Source: Anabaena sp. FACHB-1237
GTDB lineage: Bacteria; Cyanobacteriota; Cyanobacteriia; Cyanobacteriales; Nostocaceae
Direction: 5' to 3'
Length of the DNA: 64,000 nucleotides
NCBI RefSeq assembly: GCF_014696225.1
Contig: NZ_JACJPV010000010.1
Location: 1 to 64,000, forward strand
Of the stretch, positions 16,604 to 25,481 are shown piece by piece. The position numbers and the translations under genes were made by a program. The notes under the pieces are model-generated. The model ran no database searches. It was given only the letters and a program-made list of their open reading frames with translations, and had not been told where the DNA came from. Position 1 is the first letter of the stretch, and the number at the start of each line of letters is the position of its first letter.

Positions 16604-17254
16604 CTATGTGCCAAAAATGCGATCGCCAGCATCACCTAACCCTGGTACAATATACCCTTGATCATTGACAATCTCATCAATAGTTGCAGCATAAACCGTC
16701 AAACCAGGATAAGCAGCAGCCAATTTTTGTAATGCTGGAGGAGCAGCAACCACACACACAATGCGTGTTAAAGCTGGATCAACACCTCTTTGAGTTAGTT
16801 CTTCCATAGCAGTCATTATAGATCCACCGGTGGCCAACATGGGATCAGTAATCAAAACTCGTGTTTCTGGTGCAAATTTTTCTGGTAGCTTATTCAAATA
16901 ACAAGAAGCCTGTAAAGTTTCCTCATTTCGCACTAAACCTAAATGATAAACCTTTGCCAAAGGCAAAAGCGTCTGCGCTCCATCTAACAGTCCTAAACCA
17001 GCCCGCAAAATTGGTACAACTGCCACAGGTACTTCAGCATCTATCATTGTACCAACACAATCAGCCAAAGGGCTTTTTACTACAATTTCTTGAGTTGGCA
17101 ACCACTCCCTAGCCGCTTCATAAGTAAGCCATCTTCCTAACTCCGTGATAGCACTGCGGAACAATACCCAAGGAGTAGACACATCACGCGCTACCGCTAA
17201 CCAATGTTTAATAAGAGGATGGGGAGGTACATAAACCAGAAATTTTTGCGTCAT
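16604..17254 (-). CDS. upp: Uracil phosphoribosyltransferase
   Basis: A 216-residue enzyme that salvages uracil to UMP with PRPP. The N-terminal VYVPPHPLIKHWLAVARD is standard for cyanobacterial Upp. VPILRAGLGLLDGAQTLLP binds substrate, ITDPMLATGGSIMTAMEEL is the PRPP loop, and YIVPGLGDAGDRIFGT is the uracil-binding C-terminus. The ATG at 17254 is preferred over an in-frame GTG two codons upstream because family members begin MT-x-VYVPPH. It is monocistronic by appearance. Confidence 0.96.
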   Translation of the reverse strand: MTQKFLVYVPPHPLIKHWLAVARDVSTPWVLFRSAITELGRWLTYEAAREWLPTQEIVVKSPLADCVGTMIDAEVPVAVVPILRAGLGLLDGAQTLLPLAKVYHLGLVRNEETLQASCYLNKLPEKFAPETRVLITDPMLATGGSIMTAMEELTQRGVDPALTRIVCVVAAPPALQKLAAAYPGLTVYAATIDEIVNDQGYIVPGLGDAGDRIFGT

Positions 17255-17517
17255 AACCACAAACGGACTGCTAGATTTTTTGATATCAAATGATTATCAT
17301 ATATCACATTCACATCGTGCATCACAGATGACGACAAAAATTCAAAAATTAATGATATTTTCCTGCCAAAGATATTAATATGTAACTATGCATGACTATA
17401 CTTTTGTTATTTAAACTAAATGCATTAAAGTTAGCTATAAACTACTAAAATATCTTTATCGGCAATTGTTCAATCTTCGCTTTTACGAAAATTATTGATA
17501 AAAACTTTCATTAGTAG

Positions 17518-17547
17518 TTGACAGATATTCTCAATCAAGGCTATACT
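17518..17547 (+). promoter_or_regulatory. Strong sigma-70-type promoter of a candidate small RNA
   Basis: TTGACA at 17518-17523, an 18-base spacer and TATACT at 17542-17547, in an intergenic region with no downstream protein gene on this strand. Confidence 0.75.
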
Positions 17548-17553
17548 AGGTTT

Positions 17554-17620
17554 CAGTGTTCTCCTCTCTTAAAGGATCGGCAGACGGGATTAGCCAGTAA
17601 AGCAGGCTGATCCTCTTTTT
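17554..17620 (+). ncRNA. Candidate small RNA with C/U-rich segment and terminator hairpin
   Basis: Starting about seven bases after the -10 box, a transcript of roughly 65 nt would carry an unpaired pyrimidine stretch TTCTCCTCTCTT. A terminator-like hairpin follows (AGGATCGGC at 17573-17581 pairing with GCTGATCCT at 17605-17613) and then CTTTTTATTTT. There is no start codon or open frame. TCTCCTCTC could pair with Shine-Dalgarno-like GAGAGGAGA, a known mode of small regulatory RNAs. It does not match the Yfr1 or Yfr2 consensus as I remember them; the family is open. Confidence 0.6.
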
Positions 17621-17681
17621 ATTTTAATAAAAAATTTTATCAATAAGTTTGATTGAATACATCAATAATAATAAAGATTTC

Positions 17682-17758
17682 GTAGGTTGGGTTGACGCAA
17701 GGAAACCTAACAAATAAATTATGTTAGGTTTCCCTATTACTTAACTCAACCTACAAAA
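17682..17758. repeat. Dispersed inverted repeat (GTAGGTTGGGTTGACGC type)
   Basis: GTAGGTTGGGTTGA at the left and TAACTCAACCTAC at the right form an imperfect palindrome, with a second inner palindrome around AACCTAAC/GTTAGGTT. A related partial copy follows argC near 44521. Confidence 0.65.
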
Positions 17759-17816
17759 ACAGTATTTAGCATCCAACTTTACTTTTTGTTTAATTATTTA
17801 TTGATCAGTAATGGGA

Positions 17817-17921
17817 TAAAGCTGTTGTGCTTTTAATTTGGGTCATGGATGCAAGAAAGATACTTGCACAAATGTAATTTCATGTTTTTTGGTTATATAG
17901 TGAGTGCTATACATCAGCTTA
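17817..17921 (+). repeat. MITE family 2, copy 2, abutting the HetZ-related gene
   Basis: Ends TAAAGCTGTTGTGC and ACATCAGCTTA, with internal hairpin GCAAGAAAGATACTTGC. Its last three bases (TTA, 17919-17921) are the reverse complement of the stop codon of the minus-strand gene. Confidence 0.75.
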
Positions 17922-19052
17922 TTTTGCCCTTAATGCTTGAGCGACAAGATAAACTTTTGTCCATTCAGATAGAACTTGATGAGTTTTCATGTTTAGCTCT
18001 TGAGCTATGGACTCTATGGAGTTTCCAGCTTTACGAAGGTTGAGAATTTGTTGTCCTAGTGGAGTAATTTTTTCATATAGTAGTTGCCATTTTTGTTGTG
18101 TTAATCCTAAGTTGTGTTCTGTTAAAGAAATTGATAACCAATTATCTACTAGTTCAGAGTTTCCTTTAATAGCAAAAACGCGCACCGCATGATAGCTAAT
18201 TTTCTCCCGCAGACGATAAACTTCTTTGACGGGTTTGTTGAGGGTTTTGGCAATTTCTTCTTGGGTTTTACCTTGGAGATATAGTTTTAACCACTGTACA
18301 GATGTTTCTCCCTGGTTTTCTAGTAGGTATTCTTGAAATTGTTGTACTACTTGTTCACGACTTTGTTGTTGTTCTTCAATATCTTGATTTTCGTGATATT
18401 GAGCGATCGCCTGATTATCTACTAAACTTACAGTAGTTTCGTTATTTTCTCCTAATATTTCTTCAGAAACTAGTTTGACTAATTCACTCGTAGGTACTTG
18501 AGTTAAACCTCCTCTTTGAGTGCGTCGTAAATAGTTGACGAAACGATACATGAGTATCGGTTGATTTCTCACTGGGCGTAAACTATATTCTTCAATGGTG
18601 GCAAATAATAATGTATCTCTTAATCGCTGATCATTGGTTAATTTAGCAATATGAGACATTTGTTGCTGTATATATGAGTCATTTTGCAACAATTCTTGTA
18701 ATACTTCTTGCAATACCTCAATTACAGTACGTTGGCGATCGCGGCTTAGGGCGATCCAGGCTTGAACTTTATTTCTAATAGCTACTACACTTGCTAACCG
18801 ATTAATTAATTGTTTATAAGCTTTTTCTCGGCTAATACCTAAATAACGTTTTTGTAAAATTCGCCACCGATATTCCATTGCTTGTTTAGCAATTTCTAAT
18901 TCTTTAGGATTTAGTAAATCAAAACGATCTACATTTTCTCCTAATAACCATAGTACAATACTATCTCTGGTATTGCGACCTTGTTGTTCTGGAGATTCTA
19001 TCTCCAGTCTTTCTTGCCAATATTGAGCTATACTTGCCCTGGTTTCTATCAT
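17919..19052 (-). CDS. HetZ-related protein with sigma-region-4-like helix-turn-helix
   Basis: About 377 residues from MIETRASIAQYWQERL, a start chosen because GAGGAG lies 13 bases upstream; longer starts at 19094 or 19106 are possible. The protein is all-helical. A segment near residue 265 (TQEEIAKTLNKPVKEVYRLR) and one near the C-terminus (SIESIAQELNMKTHQVLSEW) look like DNA-binding helix-turn-helix units of the sigma-70 region 4 kind. It resembles Nostocales proteins annotated as HetZ-related; HetZ proteins act in heterocyst patterning, but a heterocyst role for this one is inference. The stop codon comes from an adjacent MITE, so the native C-terminus may have been altered. Confidence 0.65.
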   Translation of the reverse strand: MIETRASIAQYWQERLEIESPEQQGRNTRDSIVLWLLGENVDRFDLLNPKELEIAKQAMEYRWRILQKRYLGISREKAYKQLINRLASVVAIRNKVQAWIALSRDRQRTVIEVLQEVLQELLQNDSYIQQQMSHIAKLTNDQRLRDTLLFATIEEYSLRPVRNQPILMYRFVNYLRRTQRGGLTQVPTSELVKLVSEEILGENNETTVSLVDNQAIAQYHENQDIEEQQQSREQVVQQFQEYLLENQGETSVQWLKLYLQGKTQEEIAKTLNKPVKEVYRLREKISYHAVRVFAIKGNSELVDNWLSISLTEHNLGLTQQKWQLLYEKITPLGQQILNLRKAGNSIESIAQELNMKTHQVLSEWTKVYLVAQALRAK

Positions 19053-19106
19053 ATCTAGTTTACACTCCTCAACACTCTTTTGCAAAGTTTTCATCACGAC
19101 CACCAT

Positions 19107-20042
19107 TGAGAATTAGCTTGTTAATTACTATGTTTTCTTATTTATCTATCGAGTTTGATTAGCATAATTTATGCAGGTTAAATAATTAATTGGGGAAATT
19201 TTTGATTTGTGATTTTTGATACCTGAATAATTACATATCATTGTTGATATTTTGAGACTTTGTTTTTCTTGAATATGTTTCATTTGTTAGTAAAATTTTC
19301 TCCAGTGAAACAGACTTTTTGTAGCCAGAAAATTAACTATGATTGGTTACGAAATGTTTAGCTGTTCAATTTATAACTACGTGAGTTTTATTTTGTGAAT
19401 TTTTCTTAGAGATTGGGTATAAAACAAATCATTTCTCTTGTAATTTTAGTAATTGGGTTATTTATCAATAAGTAGTAGTGCAAAATAAATTTTATATTTG
19501 GGAGAGAGGACAGGGAACAGACAAGGAATACAGAGATTTTTGTTTGTTCCAAAAATCTTAAATTAATTTTGCTCAGGTACTTATCAATTTAAGTATCAAC
19601 TAAATATCAACTACTACTACTTTTTACTCCTTTTGCATCCAGTAATTAAATATTATTATTGAAGAGATAGTAATTACACTGTGACAGAGATCACTGAATT
19701 ATAGTTATTTTTTAGATGTGATTCAAGTGATCTGATAATAATTTTCACGAAATGAGAGGAGCAGAAAAATCACATTCTAGTTTTGTGCAGTTAAGTAGTA
19801 GTAGAAAATATAGCATATTCTATCTACATAAGGTACACTATGAACACAGCAAGATGCCTTTGTTACAAGGGTTTTATCATTAACATCTGTACCTCATAAT
19901 AACGTAGGGCGGTAACAGGGAATAGGTAAGGAATACAGCCGTTTTTGTTTTCAATCAATAGTACTTGTTAATTTTTGTTAAGGGATGTAGGGTTATAGCA
20001 TAGTGCTAAATCCCTACATAAGTAGGTTATAATCCGTTAAAT
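19107..20042. other. Long AT-rich intergenic region
   Basis: About 930 bases with no supported gene on either strand. It holds a dispersed repeat at 19812-19904 and a short repeated motif (ACAGGGAA..AAGGAATACAG) near 19511 and 19915. Confidence 0.6.
19812..19904 (+). repeat. Dispersed repeat with inverted ends, copy 1
   Basis: About 93 bp, near-identical to 54720-54812. It contains inverted ends AGGTAC/GTACCT and an inner hairpin whose loop CAAGATGC is shared with MITE family 2. Confidence 0.75.
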
Positions 20043-20393
20043 TTAACGTGGGTTAGAGGATCTAATGATGGGGTTTTCCACAGAGTCGCGGAACTGTTGT
20101 ACTTGGGGTGTATAACCAATAGGTAAAACAGTTTCGACGTTTTCATGAGGACGGGGGATAATAACCCAAGATTCGAGAGTACCACCATAAACTTTTTCTG
20201 CGGCTTCAACACCAGCGGCCATAGCGGTTTTAACTTCGGAAACGTCACCACGAATATTGACTGTAAAGCGGGCACTTCCCACACGGATATAACCAACGAG
20301 GGTAACTCTACCTGCTTTTACCATTGCGTCGGCGGCTGCGAGTACGGCGGGAAAACCTTTTGTTTCTAATGATCCGACGGCTTGTAGTGACAT
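20043..20393 (-). CDS. ccmK4: Carboxysome shell protein CcmK4
   Basis: A 116-residue BMC-domain protein ([20 protein letters not shown]) that forms hexameric tiles of the beta-carboxysome shell. The pore loop lies at residues 36-41 (IRVGSA) rather than the KIGSGR of CcmK1/K2, typical of the minor paralogue CcmK4. The C-terminus extends past the BMC core ([20 protein letters not shown]). It is the second gene of a two-gene unit, 121 bases after ccmK3, and as usual for this pair it is separate from the main ccmKLMN operon. CcmK4 probably forms mixed hexamers with CcmK3 and adjusts shell permeability. Confidence 0.93.
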   Translation of the reverse strand: MSLQAVGSLETKGFPAVLAAADAMVKAGRVTLVGYIRVGSARFTVNIRGDVSEVKTAMAAGVEAAEKVYGGTLESWVIIPRPHENVETVLPIGYTPQVQQFRDSVENPIIRSSNPR

Positions 20394-20514
20394 TTTTTAT
20401 CTCCTGATATCAATAAAAATTATATGTTGCTAGTAGTTCATTGGCTCAAGGAAAATAGCAAGTGACAGGTTATACTGACAATGGCTATATCTCAATTTTT
20501 CATAGTGAACTTAC

Positions 20515-20826
20515 TTAGAAAATACGGAAAGGTTCTGATTCTTCCGTGAAGTGGATGGGAAGGATGGCTTCCACGTTTTCTGGGGGGTTAGGAACGATGT
20601 AATAGGTAACAACTTGGCCTCCGGGTACTTGTTCTCCGGCGGCGATCCCGGCAGTCATGGCTGTTTGGACTTCGGAAACTTGTCCTCTGATGGCTACTAT
20701 TAAGCGTCCACTTTCGGCAATGCCATAATATACAAGGGTGACAGCCGCGGCTTTCACCATTGCGTCTGCTGATGCTAAAACTGTGGGAAAACTGAGAGTT
20801 TCAATTGCACCAACGGCCATTGGCAT
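20515..20826 (-). CDS. ccmK3: Carboxysome shell protein CcmK3
   Basis: A 103-residue BMC-domain protein, the length typical of CcmK3. It begins MPMAVGAIETLSFPTVLASA, and the pore region reads YGIAESGR (residues 34-41), where CcmK3 proteins lack the usual glycine-lined KIGSGR loop. CcmK3 generally cannot form a homohexamer and assembles with CcmK4, whose gene follows immediately. AGGAGA lies at proper spacing before the ATG. The divergent gene upstream encodes an unrelated hydrolase, so the 128-base gap should hold the ccmK3 promoter. Confidence 0.92.
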   Translation of the reverse strand: MPMAVGAIETLSFPTVLASADAMVKAAAVTLVYYGIAESGRLIVAIRGQVSEVQTAMTAGIAAGEQVPGGQVVTYYIVPNPPENVEAILPIHFTEESEPFRIF

Positions 20827-20954
20827 AGCTTGATTCTCCTGTGTATGAAAGATGAGTGATTTTTATTGTACGGGTCTTTGGTAACAGTTTTCAAATTTGC
20901 CAAAATTTATTTTTTGATGATGTAGTGGTGAGACTTTGTTGTAAACTAGTGACT

Positions 20955-21848
20955 ATGTATCCAAGTTTTCTTCCTGCTGCGGTTGGGCAATTAACTGAAC
21001 CGAGTTCTATCGCTTTGGCTGAAAGTATCGTTAGTCAGGCGATCGCTACTCCTATATCTAGTCAACCAATTTCTACTAGTTATGTCTGTCAAGGTAAATT
21101 TCATAGTCATACACCGATTTTATTAATTCATGGTTTTGATAGTTCGGTGTTAGAATATCGTCGTTTATTGCCTTTATTGGCTGAAAATCATCCAGTTTGG
21201 GCAGTAGATTTATTAGGTTTTGGTTTTACTGAAAGATTGTTAGGAATAAGTTATAGTGCTGCGACTATTAAAATTCATTTATATCATTTCTGGAAGACTG
21301 TAATTAATCGCCCTGTAATTTTAGTCGGCGCTTCTATGGGTGGTGCTGCGGCTATAGATTTTGCCATTTCTTATCCTGATATTGTGGAAAAATTGGTGTT
21401 GATGGATAGTGCAGGAGTCAAGGGTAATTCTCCTATGAGTAAGTTGATTTTTCCACCTTTAGACTATTGGGCGGCGGAGTTTTTAAAGAATGAGAAAGTG
21501 CGCGATCGCATTTGTCGCACAGCCTATAAAAATCCTAATTTAATTTCTGAAGATGCCTTACTTTGTGGACAGTTACATCTAGGAATGACTAATTGGACAC
21601 AGGCTTTAATAGCATTTACTAAAAGTGGTGGATATGCAGCTTTTAAGAAACAAAAATTTAGTCAAATTATGCAGCAGACGTTAATTTTATGGGGTGATAA
21701 TGATAAAATTTTAGGTACAAAGGATGCCAATAAATTTCATAGTTTGATATTGAATAGTAAACTAATTTGGATTAAAGATTGTGGACATATTCCGCATTTA
21801 GAACAAGCAGAAATTACTGCTACACATATTTTACAATTTTGTCAATGA
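20955..21848 (+). CDS. Alpha/beta-fold hydrolase
   Basis: About 297 residues from MYPSFLPAAVGQL; this start is chosen because the 33 upstream in-frame residues are cysteine-rich and unlike the family. The fold shows the oxyanion HG-x motif LLIHGFDSS near residue 58, the nucleophile elbow VGASMGGAAA (Ser near residue 124), the acid in LILWGDND near 250 and the catalytic His in KDCGHIPHLEQAE near 276. So the catalytic triad is complete. The substrate is unknown; relatives include esterases and epoxide-hydrolase-like enzymes. It is divergent from ccmK3. Confidence 0.85.
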   Translation: MYPSFLPAAVGQLTEPSSIALAESIVSQAIATPISSQPISTSYVCQGKFHSHTPILLIHGFDSSVLEYRRLLPLLAENHPVWAVDLLGFGFTERLLGISYSAATIKIHLYHFWKTVINRPVILVGASMGGAAAIDFAISYPDIVEKLVLMDSAGVKGNSPMSKLIFPPLDYWAAEFLKNEKVRDRICRTAYKNPNLISEDALLCGQLHLGMTNWTQALIAFTKSGGYAAFKKQKFSQIMQQTLILWGDNDKILGTKDANKFHSLILNSKLIWIKDCGHIPHLEQAEITATHILQFCQ

Positions 21849-21849
21849 T

Positions 21850-21874
21850 AGAAAAACAGGCATCTTGCCTGTTC
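21850..21874. repeat. Isolated hairpin with conserved GCAAGATGC core
   Basis: AACAGGCATCTTGCCTGTT directly after the hydrolase stop is a hairpin whose other strand carries GCAAGATGC, the same core as in MITE family 2 but with a different stem. It may also act as a terminator, though the following T tract is weak. Confidence 0.55.
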
Positions 21875-21927
21875 TACCACATTTTACTATTTAATTTTCC
21901 TTCAAAACTGCTTTGTAATTAATGGGA

Positions 21928-22037
21928 TAAGCTGTTGTGCTTTTAATTTGGATAATAGATGCAAGGAAGATGCCTGCACTACAGTAATTTTAGGTTTTTT
22001 AGTTACACAGTTTACTGTTTAGCTGCACATCAGCTTA
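21928..22037 (+). repeat. MITE family 2, copy 3
   Basis: Ends TAAGCTGTTGTGC and GCACATCAGCTTA; the hairpin is GCAAGGAAGATGCCTGC, with compensatory changes relative to the other copies. AATGGGATA lies just upstream, as at copy 2. Confidence 0.85.
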
Positions 22038-22167
22038 TAATTCTGTATCTAAAGATCCCATTTCTGGAAATTGTTCTTGACTCAATTAATAATAAAGACT
22101 TAATTCCACAAAAAACGCAGAAAACGCTTCCCTCGCGCCTCTGCGTATTGTACGTCATATTACTCTC

Positions 22168-24957
22168 TTAAACCATCTCAGAACTTTGCACATTTGCTTG
22201 AGTTTGCGGTCTAAACATAAACAACGAATAAACTACATCACGACGAATATTAATCATCATATCCAAAAACAACTCATAACCCTCATTCTTATACTCAATT
22301 AAAGGGTCTTTCTGTCCATAACCACGTAACCCAACTGAATCTCGTAAAGCATCCATCTGTTGTAAATGGTCTCGCCATAAGGTATCAATGCGTTGTAAAA
22401 TAAAGAACCTTTCTGCCTGCCGCATTAAACCCGGTTGTATTTGATCAATTTCCGCTTCCTTAATATCATACGCAATTCGCCCTTGTTCGTGTAAAAATGC
22501 TTTAATCTCTGCCATTGTCATATCTTCTAATTGGCTAGATTGCAAATCTTCTAATAAATAGACAAACTCTTTAACCTTCCCTACTAACTTTTCTAACTCC
22601 CACTCTTCCGAGGGTAAATCAGGATTAATATAATAATCCACAATATCATCCATCGTTCTTTCAGCGTACTTAACCACCTGCTCTTTCAGGTCTTCTCCTT
22701 CTAATACACGCCGTCTTTCTGCATAAATAGCTCGACGTTGATTATTCATCACTTCATCATACTCAAATACCTGCTTACGGGTATCATAGTAAAAAGTCTC
22801 CACCTTTTTCTGAGCACCCTCTAAGCTACGGGTTAACATCCCTGACTCAATGGGCATATCCTCTTCCACTTGGAAGGCATTCATTAAACCTGCAACGCGA
22901 TCGCCCCCAAAGATCCTTAACAAGTTATCCTCTAAACTGAGGAAAAATCTCGTCGTCCCAGGATCGCCTTGTCTCCCCGCACGTCCACGCAACTGGTTAT
23001 CAATCCGCCTTGACTCATGACGCTCTGTACCAATAACGTGCAATCCTCCTCTACTTACTACATCATCATGTTCAAAGCTAGTATATTCCTCGTACTCCTG
23101 TTTGATGCATTTGTATGCTTCCCGTAATTGTTCAATCACAGCATCATCTGTAGGTGCTTTTTCCGCAGCTACCGCAATTTTCTCCTCCGCATCTAATTCT
23201 GATAAACTCCGCTCTCCATAGGCCTTGACAGCTACTTCTACCGCTTCTTTTAACAGTTTTTCCGTTTTTTTAGTTAACTCTGTAGGGAAAATTTCTGAGG
23301 ACACTTTCCAAGTTTTCAATTTTTTACCTGGTACAAACCCTTGCCCACTACTATTTCCTATCGGTAGGCCAGAAGCTCTTTGTATTCCAAAACTATCTTC
23401 ATGCTCCGGGCTAACAATACGCGGCATAAAGTATTCTCGCAGTTTTAAACGCGCCATATACTCCGCATTACCACCCAAAATAATATCCGTACCTCTACCG
23501 GCCATGTTAGTAGCAATAGTTACTGCACCACTGCGCCCAGCTTGAGCGATAATTTCCGCTTCCCGTTCTACGTTTTCTGGCCGAGCATTAAGTAATTCAT
23601 GGGGAATTTCCATTTCATTCAATAATCGGCTTAAAAGTTCCGATTTTTCGACACTGGTTGTCCCTACTAACACAGGTCTACCATTTTCGTGCATTTCTGC
23701 ACATTCTCTAGCGATCGCTCGCCATTTTCCCGCTTCAGTTTTAAACACCATATCAGACAAATCTTGTCTTTTTGTTTTCCGGTTAGTAGGAATAACCGTC
23801 ACTTCCAATTTATAAATTTTCTCTAACTCTGCTTCCTCTGTTTTCGCTGTTCCTGTCATTCCACCCAATTTCGGGTACAATAAAAACAAGTTTTGATAAG
23901 TTATAGTTGCTAAAGTTTGAGTTTCCGGTTGAATTTCTACCCGTTCTTTCGCTTCAATTGCTTGATGTAAACCATCGCTCCATCTTCTTCCTGGTAAAAC
24001 CCGTCCAGTAAACTCATCCACAATCACAACTTCATCATTGCGGACAATATAATTGACATCTTTAAGGAATAACTCCTTAGCCTTAATCGCATTAAACACA
24101 AAATGCGCCCAAGGATCTTCAGGATCAAATAAATCTGTTACATTTAAAAGATTCTCCGCTTCTGCAAAACCCTCATCTGTCAACAAAACATTACGATCCT
24201 TTTCCATCACTTCATAATGTTCATCCTTTTTCAAAGTCAACGCAATTTCCGCCGCTTGCAAGTATTTTTCCGTTGGCCTTTCCACTTGACCAGAAATAAT
24301 TAACGGAGTTCGCGCTTCATCAATTAAAATGGAATCTACTTCATCAATTACACAATAATTAAAAGGACGTTGTACCACTTCTGCCATAGAAGTCGCCATA
24401 TTATCCCTGAGATAGTCAAAACCTATTTCACTATTCGTCACATAGGTAATATCACAATCATAGTTCCTCTTGCGTTCAGGCGCAGTCATCGTCCCTTGAA
24501 TTAAACCCACGCTTAAACCTAAGAAACGATGTACCTGTCCCATCCATTCCGCATCCCGACGAGCTAGGTAGTCATTCACAGTAATTACATGAACACCTTT
24601 ACCTGTTAAAGCATTCAAATAACTGGGTAAAGTCGCCACTAAAGTTTTACCCTCACCAGTTTTCATTTCTGCAATTTGGCCAATGTGGAGAATTATACCA
24701 CCTTGAAGTTGAACATCAAAGTGACGTAATCCTAACACACGCCGGGCTGATTCTCTCACTACCGCAAAGGCTTCTGGTAAAATATCATCCAGACTTTCAC
24801 CTTTGCCTAAACGCTGTTTAAACTCAACGGTTTTTCCTTTTAACCCTTCATCCGACAGCGCGGAAATTTCTTCCTCTAACAGATTAATTTCTGTAATGTA
24901 AGGTTGGTATTTTTTCAGTTTACGAGCGTTGGGATCGCCCAACAATAGTTTTAGCAT
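22168..24957 (-). CDS. secA: Preprotein translocase ATPase SecA
   Basis: A 929-residue motor ATPase that drives proteins through SecYEG in plasma and thylakoid membranes. [20 protein letters not shown] is the typical cyanobacterial start. Walker A is [11 protein letters not shown] near residue 103, the DEAD-like box is [15 protein letters not shown] near 205, and helicase motifs [20 protein letters not shown] and [11 protein letters not shown] follow. The C-terminus ([15 protein letters not shown]) lacks the cysteine zinc motif found in E. coli SecA, which is normal for many cyanobacteria. Monocistronic; divergent from smc. Confidence 0.98.
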   Translation of the reverse strand: MLKLLLGDPNARKLKKYQPYITEINLLEEEISALSDEGLKGKTVEFKQRLGKGESLDDILPEAFAVVRESARRVLGLRHFDVQLQGGIILHIGQIAEMKTGEGKTLVATLPSYLNALTGKGVHVITVNDYLARRDAEWMGQVHRFLGLSVGLIQGTMTAPERKRNYDCDITYVTNSEIGFDYLRDNMATSMAEVVQRPFNYCVIDEVDSILIDEARTPLIISGQVERPTEKYLQAAEIALTLKKDEHYEVMEKDRNVLLTDEGFAEAENLLNVTDLFDPEDPWAHFVFNAIKAKELFLKDVNYIVRNDEVVIVDEFTGRVLPGRRWSDGLHQAIEAKERVEIQPETQTLATITYQNLFLLYPKLGGMTGTAKTEEAELEKIYKLEVTVIPTNRKTKRQDLSDMVFKTEAGKWRAIARECAEMHENGRPVLVGTTSVEKSELLSRLLNEMEIPHELLNARPENVEREAEIIAQAGRSGAVTIATNMAGRGTDIILGGNAEYMARLKLREYFMPRIVSPEHEDSFGIQRASGLPIGNSSGQGFVPGKKLKTWKVSSEIFPTELTKKTEKLLKEAVEVAVKAYGERSLSELDAEEKIAVAAEKAPTDDAVIEQLREAYKCIKQEYEEYTSFEHDDVVSRGGLHVIGTERHESRRIDNQLRGRAGRQGDPGTTRFFLSLEDNLLRIFGGDRVAGLMNAFQVEEDMPIESGMLTRSLEGAQKKVETFYYDTRKQVFEYDEVMNNQRRAIYAERRRVLEGEDLKEQVVKYAERTMDDIVDYYINPDLPSEEWELEKLVGKVKEFVYLLEDLQSSQLEDMTMAEIKAFLHEQGRIAYDIKEAEIDQIQPGLMRQAERFFILQRIDTLWRDHLQQMDALRDSVGLRGYGQKDPLIEYKNEGYELFLDMMINIRRDVVYSLFMFRPQTQANVQSSEMV

Positions 24958-25285
24958 GGCAGTTTATACAACTAAAATCAATCAGGAATGGAAATTAAAG
25001 GTTTAGCTAATAGCTATATAATTATAGACACTTAAGGCAACTTAGTCATTTTCTACTGTAGCAGGCTAGAAAATCACCATTAACTCAGTATAAAATCCTT
25101 ACCAATCATCATTGATTACTGGTAGGACTTAAGCACAAGTTACTCACAAATAAACCACGTAGAAGACACTAAGGAAACAAATAAAAGACGGTTTGAGAGA
25201 TATTTTTCCTCAGTCTTAATTGCTTTGAACTTATATCTTGATTACATTTCCTTTTCCCACTATAACCTATAACTGTTTCCTGCCC
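24958..25285. other. Intergenic part between secA and smc
   Basis: About 330 bases, AT-rich, with no gene. It should hold the secA promoter; no convincing consensus boxes were seen on the minus strand. Confidence 0.5.
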
Positions 25286-25314
25286 TTGACAAAATCTCAA
25301 CCTTGTTCTATACT
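25286..25314 (+). promoter_or_regulatory. Consensus promoter of smc
   Basis: TTGACA at 25286-25291, a 17-base spacer and TATACT at 25309-25314. It would give a leader of about 160 bases before the smc start. Confidence 0.7.
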
Positions 25315-25481
25315 AATGTTATAGGTGGGAAAGTGTGCGCCCATATATACCAAAATTTTTGATTATTAACATCATCAACCTACAAAAAATCCTAGCCCTA
25401 CTACTTGCAAAATCAGCAAAAATTGGTAAACTAGTTCACTTACAGATATACTATCATTAACAGAGAGCCTCACAACGCATA

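Noticed and set aside
17341..17517. Iron-box or other operator before the small-RNA promoter
   Set aside because: Only loose AT-rich likeness was seen; too weak to annotate.
20027..20296. 89-codon frame inside ccmK4
   Set aside because: Another frame of the same strand as the well-conserved BMC protein.
20856..20954. Upstream extension of the alpha/beta hydrolase
   Set aside because: The 33 residues are cysteine-rich, overlap the ccmK3 promoter gap and do not resemble hydrolase N-termini.
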